A DNA stretch of 64,000 nt from assembly GCF_026262505.1 (NCBI RefSeq), contig NC_067206.1, positions 36,781,896-36,845,895 on the forward strand. Reading direction: 5' to 3'. A model generated the notes under the pieces. The model searched no databases and was not told the origin of the DNA. It worked only from the letters and a program-made list of their open reading frames with translations. Position numbers and translations under genes: made by a program. Shown in pieces: positions 47,612 to 56,533 of this stretch. Position 1 is the first letter of the stretch, and every line of letters begins with the position of its first letter. Source of the stretch: Trichomonas vaginalis G3. Its lineage: Eukaryota > Parabasalia > Trichomonadida > Trichomonadidae.

Positions 47612-47788
47612 AGAAATACATCCTGGATAACCGCTTATGTTTCGAAATCAAAGATCATGAGAAAAATATATCGAATTACGAACATTAATAATATTAATAA
47701 TAGATATATTTGGACATCAGGATAAAAATGTATTGTAACTTTGATATTTTACTCTCAAAAAAAAGCAAATATAATTTGATTTTAAAAC

Positions 47789-48982
47789 TCAGTCGAGAGT
47801 CACAATATTAACATCAATGCCCATTTCCTTGAGTAATCTAATGGTGTTAAGTGGTTTCTCATAAGGATTTGGATTCTCAATTGCATTGTGTGCATTAAGA
47901 ATTTCAGCTATCTCAGGGTAGCCATACATGTGGGCATAATTAAGTGCTGTATTTCCTTCACAATCTTTAGCATTAAAATCTGCACCATGTGAAATTAGAA
48001 CCTCAATTGTTTTTGGGCAATTATAATATGCTGCATTATGAATTGGGGTTCTATCATCGCTATCATTTAAATAATCCAAACCTGCACCATGTGAAATTAA
48101 ATATTCGCAAAGAGATGGAATGTTGAAGTATGCAGCATAAAATAAGCATTCATCGAGTGAGTAATTAAGCATTGTAGCAAAGAACAATACTGAAAGATTA
48201 TCGTAAAATTTACAATCTTCTAAATGAATGTATTTATGAAACTCCGTCGCTAAAAAAGAAACGAAATCCATATTATGAGAAACAATTGCATGCCACATAT
48301 AGTCAGAATCTGGTTTTGTTTGCTTTAAGCATTCATTTACTATGTCAGGAACTCCTCTCAAAAATGAGAGATTTAAACATTTTACTGATAGATTTGGATT
48401 GTATTTTGTTATTAATAATTTAAAACAATTAACGGCCCCATGATAGCAACACAACTCAAGTATTGAAAATGAATATGCAGGATAGAAGTCACTTGTGAAT
48501 TTTTGATCATAGTTAAAATCTTCTCTTTCAATCAATGAAACGAATAACCCTTTGTTATCTTCCATAATTGCCTTGTAAATTGTGTTTTCTTCATGTACAT
48601 CCATTGTATAATTTTTGCAATCAAAATCTTTGATTTTTTCTCCATTTTTTGGATGTAAAACGATATTATATTCTTTGTAAATAAAGTAATCAAATATTGG
48701 CTCAAGTCTTTTAACTTGTTGAGGGTGATATTCTTCATAAACCTTTTTAAATATGAACCAATACGATTTAAAGTATCTGCAATTGAATTTTGATGCTTTT
48801 GAAATCATTAGTAATATCTCAGATGGTGTGTATATTTTAGTTTCAATCAAATAGATCTGTATATCTTTGTATATTTTCTTTAAATCTGCCTCATTGAATG
48901 ATTTTAGTTTGTATATTTCATCTGTTGTGTTTGTTTGATCCTTAAATAATTCTAAAAGCTCAATGCAGTATTTATTAGTCAT
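47789..48982 (-). CDS. DUF3447-type ankyrin protein (397 aa)
   Basis: Complete member of the trichomonad ankyrin family. Residues 1-130 are helical (SFNEADLKKIYKDIQIYLI). The middle carries the family hallmarks ENTIYKAIMEDNKGLFVSLIE, LELCCYHGAVNCFKLL and CLNLSFLRGVPDIVNECL. Residues about 280-380 are canonical ankyrin repeats (TPIHNAAYYNCPKTIEVLI, TALNYAHMYGYPEIAEIL). It faces the split ankyrin gene and is a distant relative of it. Cytoplasmic, role in binding unknown. Confidence 0.9.
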   Translation of the reverse strand: MTNKYCIELLELFKDQTNTTDEIYKLKSFNEADLKKIYKDIQIYLIETKIYTPSEILLMISKASKFNCRYFKSYWFIFKKVYEEYHPQQVKRLEPIFDYFIYKEYNIVLHPKNGEKIKDFDCKNYTMDVHEENTIYKAIMEDNKGLFVSLIEREDFNYDQKFTSDFYPAYSFSILELCCYHGAVNCFKLLITKYNPNLSVKCLNLSFLRGVPDIVNECLKQTKPDSDYMWHAIVSHNMDFVSFLATEFHKYIHLEDCKFYDNLSVLFFATMLNYSLDECLFYAAYFNIPSLCEYLISHGAGLDYLNDSDDRTPIHNAAYYNCPKTIEVLISHGADFNAKDCEGNTALNYAHMYGYPEIAEILNAHNAIENPNPYEKPLNTIRLLKEMGIDVNIVTLD

Positions 48983-49932
48983 AGAATATGTTCCAAAAAT
49001 TTCAAGGGATAGTCGTCAACTGAATATTACAATGTATATGAGGAAAGTATTTATAGTTATGTCAATGTGATCTTTCAGAAACGGTTTTCTTTCATTTTTC
49101 AGGTAAATTTACCCAAATCATATTGGGAAAAAAAATCATATATCTTCTATGATTTAAAGCTATTTTTGTTTAAAATTCAGTATCAAGACGTTTATAACAA
49201 CAAGTCTGTTATGATGAAACTGAGTTTTGTTATTTTATTAAAAGTATATATCTATGAAATAAAAGATTACAAATTGTAAGTAGAACTTAAGAAAATAAAG
49301 AGATTTTTAAAATTTATATAAGAATCTAACAAATAAATACATTTCAGTAATTCGCAATTAATCAGAAAAGGGTCAATTAATAGTACACCCATAAAGTAAT
49401 CTTTGATATCGCTTATTTTTTGACTTTTTATCAAATTTTCTTATTATAAACCAATAATATAATGGAGAATTGGATCAATTGATTCGACTGAGTGATTGTG
49501 TTAGTGTGTGGTCGCTAGGTCTTACAATTTCGAAAGTATGTATAATTAAATATCGAACGCAAAGTTCAATTGCAAAATTCGAGCGATAAATATTTATGGC
49601 AAATGCACATGATTTTGGGTACTTCAGCGTATCGAGATATCTGAAGTCTGGCTCAGAACTTCAGAGTGCTTCACCTAAAAATGTTTTGTTTTTCTCAATT
49701 TTAACATATTTGAGGGAAACCAAAAACCGTTTTAATAAAATTGAGAGATGCTATCTTAAAATCATATAATATTTAAATATAAATCAATATTAAATTTTGA
49801 AAATTTTGAAAAAATAAAATTTCAAAATAATGTGCAATATAATATGTACCAATTATAAAAATGATATTTATCATATCCAAAGTCATTTTTTCTGATATAA
49901 GATTTTATTCGATAAGCATTTTCGACCTTTTA

Positions 49933-49969
49933 TCGCTTTGGGAGGGCGCTTTGCGCCCTCTCAAAGCGA
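49933..49969. repeat. 17-bp hairpin, TTT loop, one mismatch
   Basis: Arms TCGCTTTGGGAGGGCGC and GCGCCCTCTCAAAGCGA. Only one position of 17 is unpaired. GC-rich in AT-rich surroundings, about 260 bp before the DZIP1-like start. Confidence 0.9.
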
Positions 49970-50064
49970 AAGAATCCAAAATAACCCGATTCTAAATTTT
50001 GAGTTCGAAATCTCGAATTTTTCCCATATAATAACATACTTTTTAATATAAATTTGGGGGGTTC

Positions 50065-50095
50065 AGACATTGCGGATCGAAGATCCGCAATGTCT
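50065..50095. repeat. Perfect 14-bp hairpin, GAA loop
   Basis: Arms AGACATTGCGGATC and GATCCGCAATGTCT with a GAA loop. About 135 bp before the DZIP1-like start and not followed by a T-run on either strand, so it does not look like a terminator. Confidence 0.9.
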
Positions 50096-50229
50096 TCACC
50101 TAGACCGTATATATATAACCCATGAATGGATAACGAGATAATAAATCTGCACTTCGCGCCGATAACAACAGATTAAAAATATGTACGTTAATTTATTTTT
50201 CCAAATTTTCGTGATTTTTTCCATTTTTA

Positions 50230-52422
50230 ATGCTCAATAATGCACCATTTACGCAAACATTCCCGCCTGCGTATTATGGAACGCAAGGATATAATACTCA
50301 AACACAGCAAAATCAACCTAAATTTCGTCAAAATCCATTTGATTGGAAATTAGTTTCCAAATTCGATCCAAAATTACTTCAAGCAACTCAAGATGTTGAA
50401 TCAATGAATGAAATAGCAAGTGAATTCTTAAATGCAATATTTTCAGATGAAGATATGAATATTATCGGTAGTCCTCCTGTTTACACACTACTACAATTGC
50501 TTCAGGTTGTTTTGGAATATATGTTCAAAACGCAAAAAGAATCGCAGTCGAGTTATAAAAAATTAATGAAAGAAAATGAAAGATTAACAGAAGTTAACGA
50601 AAGATATCACAAAAGAATTCACAAACTCTTCGATGCGTGTAAATTACTTCGTGGTATTGAAAGATGCCCTACTTGTCATAGAATATTTCCCTCATTCAAA
50701 ACGTTAGATCAACATGTTGAAAAGAAACATCCTGATATTGTCGATCATTGGAAATCAATTCGTGCAGGCGAGCCAATTGGCACTACAAAGCATAACGATT
50801 TTCTCGAAAATGAATTAAAGAAGATTCAAAAAATGTTAACAGATCAAAATGCTACAATCACTAAATCATCAGAACAAGTTAGAATGGCAATGAATGAATC
50901 AACTCAAACGCCAAAGCCGAAGCTTAATCCATTCGTCAAAACTCAAGATCAAAAAACTTCGCCTGTTGTTGATGAAAATGAACAAATTAAAGCTCTCGAA
51001 CAGCAAACACCTAAAAGTAAAACAGCTCCTCTTAAGCTTAGCGACTATCCTGAGCCACCTCCACAAACAGTTATGGCGGATACTGTCACTTTGGATGAGG
51101 TTAAAGTCCTAGAAAATCAGCCTAAATCATCTGCTCCTGACAGCAAAAGTCTTACAACTTCAACACGAATTCCAGAAGGTTTGCGTCAAACTGCCAAAGA
51201 GTTTATTACTCGGCCAAGGATTGTCGATAGACAAGATATGGTTCTCAGGAACTTAAGAGAACAAATCAGAGCTGACGTACACGAGCAAAGTACAATTACA
51301 AAGATTATGGCAAAATCAGGTGATAAAGACGAAGTCAAAGAGATGTTGAAAGTTTCAATGAAACAAATATATCCGATGACAAGAAAGAATGGAACCAATA
51401 ACATTGCAGACTTAAGAAGACCACCAAAGAGATACACACCAGAAATTCATGATTTAATTCTTGAAATCTCATCTGATGCTGCTACTTACACTTCTACAAC
51501 ATTCATTGAAGATTTGCCTTCAGAATCATCATCCAAATCTAAGTCTAAATCCAAATCAAAGAAATCTTCTTCAGAGCATTCATCTTCCAATTCATCAGAT
51601 TCCGACAAAGAAAAATCGAAATCAAAGAAGAGCGAGAAAGATCAAAAGATTTCAGAAAAAGGAAAGAGTCAATCAGAGAAAGGTAAAGACAATAATCAAT
51701 CCGAAAAGAGTAAGAAAGAAGAGAAGAAACCTGAAGAAAACAAACCAAAGGATAAACCACAACAAGAGTCACCTGAATATGAATACGAATATGAATATGA
51801 AACTCTTAGTGACGAGCCTAAATTCACATCTAAGAAAGGTCAAGCAGAACCATCCAAATCAGATGTTTCTAAAAAGTCTGATTCCAAACCAGCTAAATCA
51901 GATGCGTCTAAAAAGTCAGATGCGAAACCAGCACCACAGAAATCTGATGCAAGTAAAAACGAAAAGAAACCTGATGCTAATAAGAAACCTCCTCCAAAGA
52001 AAGAAGAATCTCCAGAATATGTCTATGAATATGAATACGAAGAGGAAGAGGAAATTGAAGAACCACCGCCAAAATCTAAAGGAAAAGCACCAGAAAAACC
52101 AAAGCCTAAAGCTAAAAGTAATTCTGAATCATCTGCTAGTTTATTCACTGAAGATACAACAAAACCAAAGAAGAAAAATAAAGATAAGGATGATTCTCCA
52201 TCGTTTGTATATGAAGATACAACAAAACCAAAAGGTGGAAAGAAATCACAAAGTGAGGCAAAGAAAGAATCATCATCAAAAACAAGTGATGACTTCTTAG
52301 ATTTGTTGTCTGACGGTTTCAAGAATGAGAAAAAGTCAAGCTCACCAAAACCGGAAAAGAAGCCAGCTCCTGCCAAATCGAGCAACCTTGATTCAGATAT
52401 TAATGCTATTTTAGCAGATTAA
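50230..52422 (+). CDS. DZIP1-like C2H2 zinc-finger protein of the flagellar base
   Basis: 730 residues. Residues about 35-140 match the DZIP1 N-terminal domain plan (FDWKLVSKFDPKLLQATQD ... LLQLLQVVLEYMFKTQKES, then a coiled coil). Next comes one C2H2 finger, CPTCHRIFPSFKTLDQHVEK with a following KHP (about 146-170). In animals DZIP1/Iguana acts at the basal body and transition zone and in Hedgehog signalling; the former fits a flagellate. Residues about 420-690 are low-complexity: Ser/Lys repeats and EYEYEYE acidic blocks. The tail is Pro/Lys-rich. No Hedgehog role is implied. Confidence 0.7.
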   Translation: MLNNAPFTQTFPPAYYGTQGYNTQTQQNQPKFRQNPFDWKLVSKFDPKLLQATQDVESMNEIASEFLNAIFSDEDMNIIGSPPVYTLLQLLQVVLEYMFKTQKESQSSYKKLMKENERLTEVNERYHKRIHKLFDACKLLRGIERCPTCHRIFPSFKTLDQHVEKKHPDIVDHWKSIRAGEPIGTTKHNDFLENELKKIQKMLTDQNATITKSSEQVRMAMNESTQTPKPKLNPFVKTQDQKTSPVVDENEQIKALEQQTPKSKTAPLKLSDYPEPPPQTVMADTVTLDEVKVLENQPKSSAPDSKSLTTSTRIPEGLRQTAKEFITRPRIVDRQDMVLRNLREQIRADVHEQSTITKIMAKSGDKDEVKEMLKVSMKQIYPMTRKNGTNNIADLRRPPKRYTPEIHDLILEISSDAATYTSTTFIEDLPSESSSKSKSKSKSKKSSSEHSSSNSSDSDKEKSKSKKSEKDQKISEKGKSQSEKGKDNNQSEKSKKEEKKPEENKPKDKPQQESPEYEYEYEYETLSDEPKFTSKKGQAEPSKSDVSKKSDSKPAKSDASKKSDAKPAPQKSDASKNEKKPDANKKPPPKKEESPEYVYEYEYEEEEEIEEPPPKSKGKAPEKPKPKAKSNSESSASLFTEDTTKPKKKNKDKDDSPSFVYEDTTKPKGGKKSQSEAKKESSSKTSDDFLDLLSDGFKNEKKSSSPKPEKKPAPAKSSNLDSDINAILAD

Positions 52423-52801
52423 TTTCTTATTTTGTTTATAAATAATAAATTTTTGTGTTTTATTTATGAAACAGCAATTATGAATTGTGTATAAATTTTT
52501 TGTTAAACCTTATATTGTTTCTTCTCATGAAGAAATTAATTTTATTCATATTTATAGTTTTCTCATAATCCTGTTGTCCAAAAAACGTTTGTGAACACGG
52601 TTTATGAAGATGGTTTTATAGGTGTTCAAGTTAATCATTTATTCGAAATATGATGAATCTAAACTAAGTTACAAACTATACTACTGTAATGATATATTGA
52701 AGAATATGACTCATATGTTCATACTTTTGATGAATTGGCTCTCATACTATATTTTTCACGCCTGTGCCCTCATGATTTTGTAAAAATTTCCTCAAAATTT
52801 T
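52423..52801. other. Intergenic, nothing recognised
   Basis: AT-rich spacer between two co-directional genes. TCAAAATTTT directly precedes the next ATG and may be a weak initiator. Confidence 0.5.
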
Positions 52802-54376
52802 ATGACCAAAATCCAACTCTTTCCAAACTTCCAAACAACACTTCCTTCCACATCACCATTTGTCCTTCATCCATATGAAAACGAAGCTCCAAATGATCCT
52901 GAGACTCAAAAAGCTTTAAGAGTCTTAGGTGATCAAATTTTCAAAGAAAATACCGTTTCAAGACAATTCATCTACAACACAAAGTTCATTGTACTTCTTA
53001 GACCATTAGAATACTTCCCAGAATATGAGGGAAAGAAATCTATCTATGGATACGATTGGTTTGCTGGTCATTACGACTGGGGCACACTTCTTACAAAAGC
53101 ACTTGAAATTCAAGTTGATTCTACCGAAAAGCAAGCTCTTTTCATGGTTCCAACACTTGGACAGTCCCTTCAAGGCTCAAAACGCCATGATTTAACATAT
53201 AACGTTTTTGTTGCTCCAGAGAACCTTCCACCATTCACACAGTTATGTGAACGCAGACCGCTTCCTGATGATGGCAAGGAAGTAGATTTAGACCTTGACA
53301 AGAAATCCGATCCAATTTACTACAGATCTCTTGAATCTCTTGATCTCGAGTGGAAGCACACCTACACATTCGACAAGACGGTCGTTCCTGATCTCCAAGA
53401 TTACTCATTCAAAGTTTTTATTTTTGGCGCCACAAATAAATTCGTTACAGGCCTTTCTAGAATGCCAGAAGACCAATTTAATACATGGTATGACATTGTC
53501 ATGGGTAATTTCCTTCCATCTATACCACATCCTACAACAGGAGATCATGTAATCAGTACTTTACCTTTAGTCATTGTTGATCCAGTAGAATGCACTCCAC
53601 CATGCTATAGAAAGCTCATGGATACTATTGACAAGGTAAATAACACGATTGGCGGCGAAGAACGCGCAATTATTAATACAGTTAAATATTGGCAGATTTC
53701 TCCAGTCCAAATCTCCGAAGCATTACCTATTTTCATCAATAATGGTCTTGCCATTCCAGAGAAGAACAAGGAATTCAACCTTTTGTTTGCAGATCTGTTT
53801 GTTGTCGTCAGAGAATTCATTGTTGATGAAATTTTCGCTAATTTCTTACACATTAAGAGGAAATTAGTTCCAGACAATCCAGATGACCCAGAAGAAAGAG
53901 ATATCGCAGAGGAACCAGCAGAATGGCGTGGCGCACAAGCAGAAATCGATTGGGAACTCGATTACTTCGATGAAAAAGCCAAAAAACTTTATGGATCAAG
54001 ACCAGAAGTTATGGCAGTTTTGAAAGAATTGAAGGACCAAATTCCATTCTGGTTCGAGCGCGATGACATGCAGACAATATTCAATGAATTCAAGGTATCT
54101 ATTACTAACGCTCTCAAGCAAATGATTCAGTCTGAATCATTCTCCGCTTACATGGAAATTTCAAAGAAGGAAAACAGCAATCCTGCGAGAAATGAATGGC
54201 TAAAGAAGTACTACAACAGTGAAGTTTCATTCTGCATGTGGCCAACAATTTACAAAGTTACTGGACCACTCGAAAAGGACACAAACGAATTACTCGTGAA
54301 GACAGAAACTGAATTACTTTCAACTGCTCACGTGTCAATACCAGGCGTAAAGGGAATTGTTCTCCCACCTAAATAA
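52802..54376 (+). CDS. Unrecognised 524-aa soluble protein
   Basis: I do not recognise it. Codon use and composition look like a well-expressed housekeeping gene. No signal peptide or membrane segment. Mixed strand/helix N-terminal half (FIVLLRPLEYFPEYEGKKSIYGY, YSFKVFIFGATNKFVTGL), a CTPPC pair near residue 264 and a helical second half with WFERDDMQTIFNEFKVSITN. The stop is followed by AAATAA. Function cannot be inferred from context: its neighbours are a DZIP1-like gene and FAD synthase. Confidence 0.85.
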   Translation: MTKIQLFPNFQTTLPSTSPFVLHPYENEAPNDPETQKALRVLGDQIFKENTVSRQFIYNTKFIVLLRPLEYFPEYEGKKSIYGYDWFAGHYDWGTLLTKALEIQVDSTEKQALFMVPTLGQSLQGSKRHDLTYNVFVAPENLPPFTQLCERRPLPDDGKEVDLDLDKKSDPIYYRSLESLDLEWKHTYTFDKTVVPDLQDYSFKVFIFGATNKFVTGLSRMPEDQFNTWYDIVMGNFLPSIPHPTTGDHVISTLPLVIVDPVECTPPCYRKLMDTIDKVNNTIGGEERAIINTVKYWQISPVQISEALPIFINNGLAIPEKNKEFNLLFADLFVVVREFIVDEIFANFLHIKRKLVPDNPDDPEERDIAEEPAEWRGAQAEIDWELDYFDEKAKKLYGSRPEVMAVLKELKDQIPFWFERDDMQTIFNEFKVSITNALKQMIQSESFSAYMEISKKENSNPARNEWLKKYYNSEVSFCMWPTIYKVTGPLEKDTNELLVKTETELLSTAHVSIPGVKGIVLPPK

Positions 54377-55136
54377 AAATAATAGAGTGAGTTTTATTTA
54401 TGTTAAAATTTTTTTTAGATATAGTTGGTAAAATCGGAGGAAAATCTGGCACTAAAATTTTTCTTTCCTTGATATCTTTTTTTTACGATATAACTGGTTT
54501 AAAGCAATTACACATCTTTATAGGATATTAATCCGAAATCACGATTACTCTGGTTTAAGAGTATACTTCATACTTTCTGACATGCTTTAATAAAAACAAT
54601 ATACCTTTAATTTAATAGGAAAAATGTATAACAGCAATACTGTGTACTACATAGCAATTTATATTAACTTTCTTCCGACATAAAAAATTGCCTTTTTATC
54701 ATAGAAAATTGCAATATAAAACATAGGTGTCAAAAAATTGAGAAAATGTCAGAAAGTGGTAAGTACACCTTAGAAAAGCATTTTCGTTTAAACAGCTTGC
54801 TGCAGTTTATTACATACTATATAAACATGTTAAAGCATTCGCACGTCTTTATTGGATATTAATATCGAAATCACGATTGTTCTGGCTTAAGAACAATCAT
54901 TATAAAGATATTTAAAATATGGTCCGAAGCTCTCTGAAGATCTCTCTGCACAGCTTATCATTTTCTGCAATAATTATTTTACTACTTTTTTTGCAATAAT
55001 ATAAAAAATAATGATCACTATATGAATTGAACAACCTGTTTCCATTTATGGGCATATATATAATAAAGAACGGAAAAATAATTTTAAACATTCTATGGTT
55101 TATTATATAAATAACATGAAAGCAGAACTATTAGTA
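54377..55136. other. Intergenic between convergent genes, holding a MITE and a 60-bp duplication
   Basis: Contains the MITE at 54,558-54,770. A segment of about 60 bp reading AAAGCA, ACATCTTTATAGGATATTAA and ATCACGATT lies before it (about 54,497-54,560) and recurs after it (about 54,832-54,895) with around 80 percent identity. Confidence 0.7.
54558..54770. mobile_element. Mariner-type MITE, copy 3 (213 bp)
   Basis: Left end GTATACTTCATACTTTCTGA, right end the inverse of AGGTGTACTTACCACTTTCT. Flanked by TA at 54,556-54,557 and 54,771-54,772. Same length as the 46.9-kb copy. Confidence 0.8.
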
Positions 55137-55784
55137 TTATGAAGTATTGTTATGAGCACGACCAAGTCGTTCGCTCTTGAGGTTTCTAAGATTTCTTGCA
55201 TGAAGATATTCGCCTGTTGCAGGATCTTTGAGAAGGGGATTTGGATGTGTTTTTGATTTTGGTCCAATTGATGTATATCCAAGATTGTATAAACTGCAGA
55301 ATGGCAAGTTAAATTTATCAATATATTCCCAAATATCATTATATGTCCAATCAAGTATAGGCATAATACGCTCTGCTTCTGGCCATCCGTTGTTTGTAGG
55401 CTCAAAAGGTTTCATTTTAATATTTGGATAATCATCTGCTCGTACACCCAAAAATACTGAATTAATTTGATAAGTATTAATTAATTTTTCTAACCCTTCC
55501 TTAAGATTTGTAGCTTTTATGCGCATCAGTTTGAAACCCCAGTACTTTTCTGAATAATTTATAAAATCTAAAATTTCATCAAATTCGTCGCCAACTTCGA
55601 GGTAAAATGGTTTGATAGTGTAATTATTTTCTTTCACGACGTTCATTACGAGATCGAGAAGCACAACAGAATCTTTTCCACCGTTATAACAAAATGAAAG
55701 CTTATCTGAATATCTTTCGAAGGCTTCTTTGATCACTGATTTAGCTGATAGGATTTTAGCGTCAAGTCCATTGATAGAGCTCAT
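55137..55784 (-). CDS. FAD1: FAD synthase (FMN adenylyltransferase, PAPS-reductase fold)
   Basis: 215 residues from the ATG at 55,784, fixed by an initiator 10 nt upstream; the longer frame needs a TTG start. The PP-loop is CYNGGKDSVVLL (about 33-44). Family hallmarks follow: FYLEVGDEFDEILDF, VFLGVRADDYPN, RIMPILDWTYNDIWEYI and LPFCSLYNLGYTSIG with the final HARNLRN. This is the eukaryotic Fad1/FLAD1 synthase domain, which joins ATP and FMN to make FAD and diphosphate in the cytosol. It is of normal length for the single-domain form, without the molybdopterin-binding domain of animal FLAD1. Confidence 0.9.
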   Translation of the reverse strand: MSSINGLDAKILSAKSVIKEAFERYSDKLSFCYNGGKDSVVLLDLVMNVVKENNYTIKPFYLEVGDEFDEILDFINYSEKYWGFKLMRIKATNLKEGLEKLINTYQINSVFLGVRADDYPNIKMKPFEPTNNGWPEAERIMPILDWTYNDIWEYIDKFNLPFCSLYNLGYTSIGPKSKTHPNPLLKDPATGEYLHARNLRNLKSERLGRAHNNTS

Positions 55785-55796
55785 CCAAACAAATGA
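55785..55796 (-). promoter_or_regulatory. Initiator (Inr) of the FAD synthase gene
   Basis: TCATTTGTTTGG on the minus strand, with A+1 at 55,794, ten nucleotides before the ATG. Confidence 0.65.
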
Positions 55797-55832
55797 ACTT
55801 TCGTTTTTTTGGGGCAAAAAAATTTTTGGCAA

Positions 55833-56533
55833 AATAAATGAATTTGAAATTTTAGGTGTATAATTGCTTTAATTAATTGCTACTGAATTCTTTTTGAGTT
55901 ATAATCATAGCCTTCAGAATTGGCCGAACAAAGATCGAAAAAAATTATACGAATTGGAGAATAGTTATGAAATCAGTTAAGTAAACTGAAAGCAGAGGAC
56001 ATCTATCCATTCCATACTCAAAATAATTTTGATCGATCAGATAATAAGGTTATTTTTGATCTAACAAAGCATTCTCTGTATTGTATTTTCATGACAGATT
56101 TCTGAATGGCAATTCTTACATGGTAAAGCACCAGTTAAATGTGTTTTTTAATAAAATCATAAACACATTCGAACTAAAATTGTAATTTCCTGTTAGAGTT
56201 TAGAGTAAAGTTTACTCTCTTGCTCAGTACTCCATCATACCTGTAAAATGAACAATTCAATCTATGGATTTCTAAAGGTTACATGTACATAAATTATGTG
56301 TGATCTATTAATTCAATGTAAATAAGCAAAAAATATATGATATCTTACATTTAGATGACATTTTATTACATGGTGTCTTGTGTAAAAATCTTCTTTTTTA
56401 AATATAATCATAGGAATTTACCTTCTAAATATGAATGAAATTGCCCGATTTCAAATTTGAATGTAAAAATGGTTACAAATATTGAAAGAAAATTGTATTT
56501 ATTTAGAAGAAAACAAAAAAAAACTAAAATATC
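55833..56533. other. Intergenic, 0.7 kb, nothing recognised
   Basis: AT-rich region upstream of FAD synthase and downstream of the CAP gene. I see no repeat, hairpin or frame I can support. Confidence 0.5.

Larger units (their letters stand above)
48983..50229. other. 1.25-kb intergenic region with two hairpins
   Basis: AT-rich sequence between the ankyrin gene and the divergent DZIP1-like gene. Apart from the two hairpins listed separately I see no gene. The DZIP1-like ATG is preceded closely by TCCATTTTTA, a near-initiator. Confidence 0.6.

Noticed and set aside
50065-50095. Rho-independent terminator
   Set aside because: Eukaryotic context and no T-run after the stem on either strand.
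51461-52300. 279-codon alternative frame within the DZIP1-like gene
   Set aside because: Shadow of the low-complexity Ser/Lys/Glu region; peptide is Lys/Asn/Gln noise.
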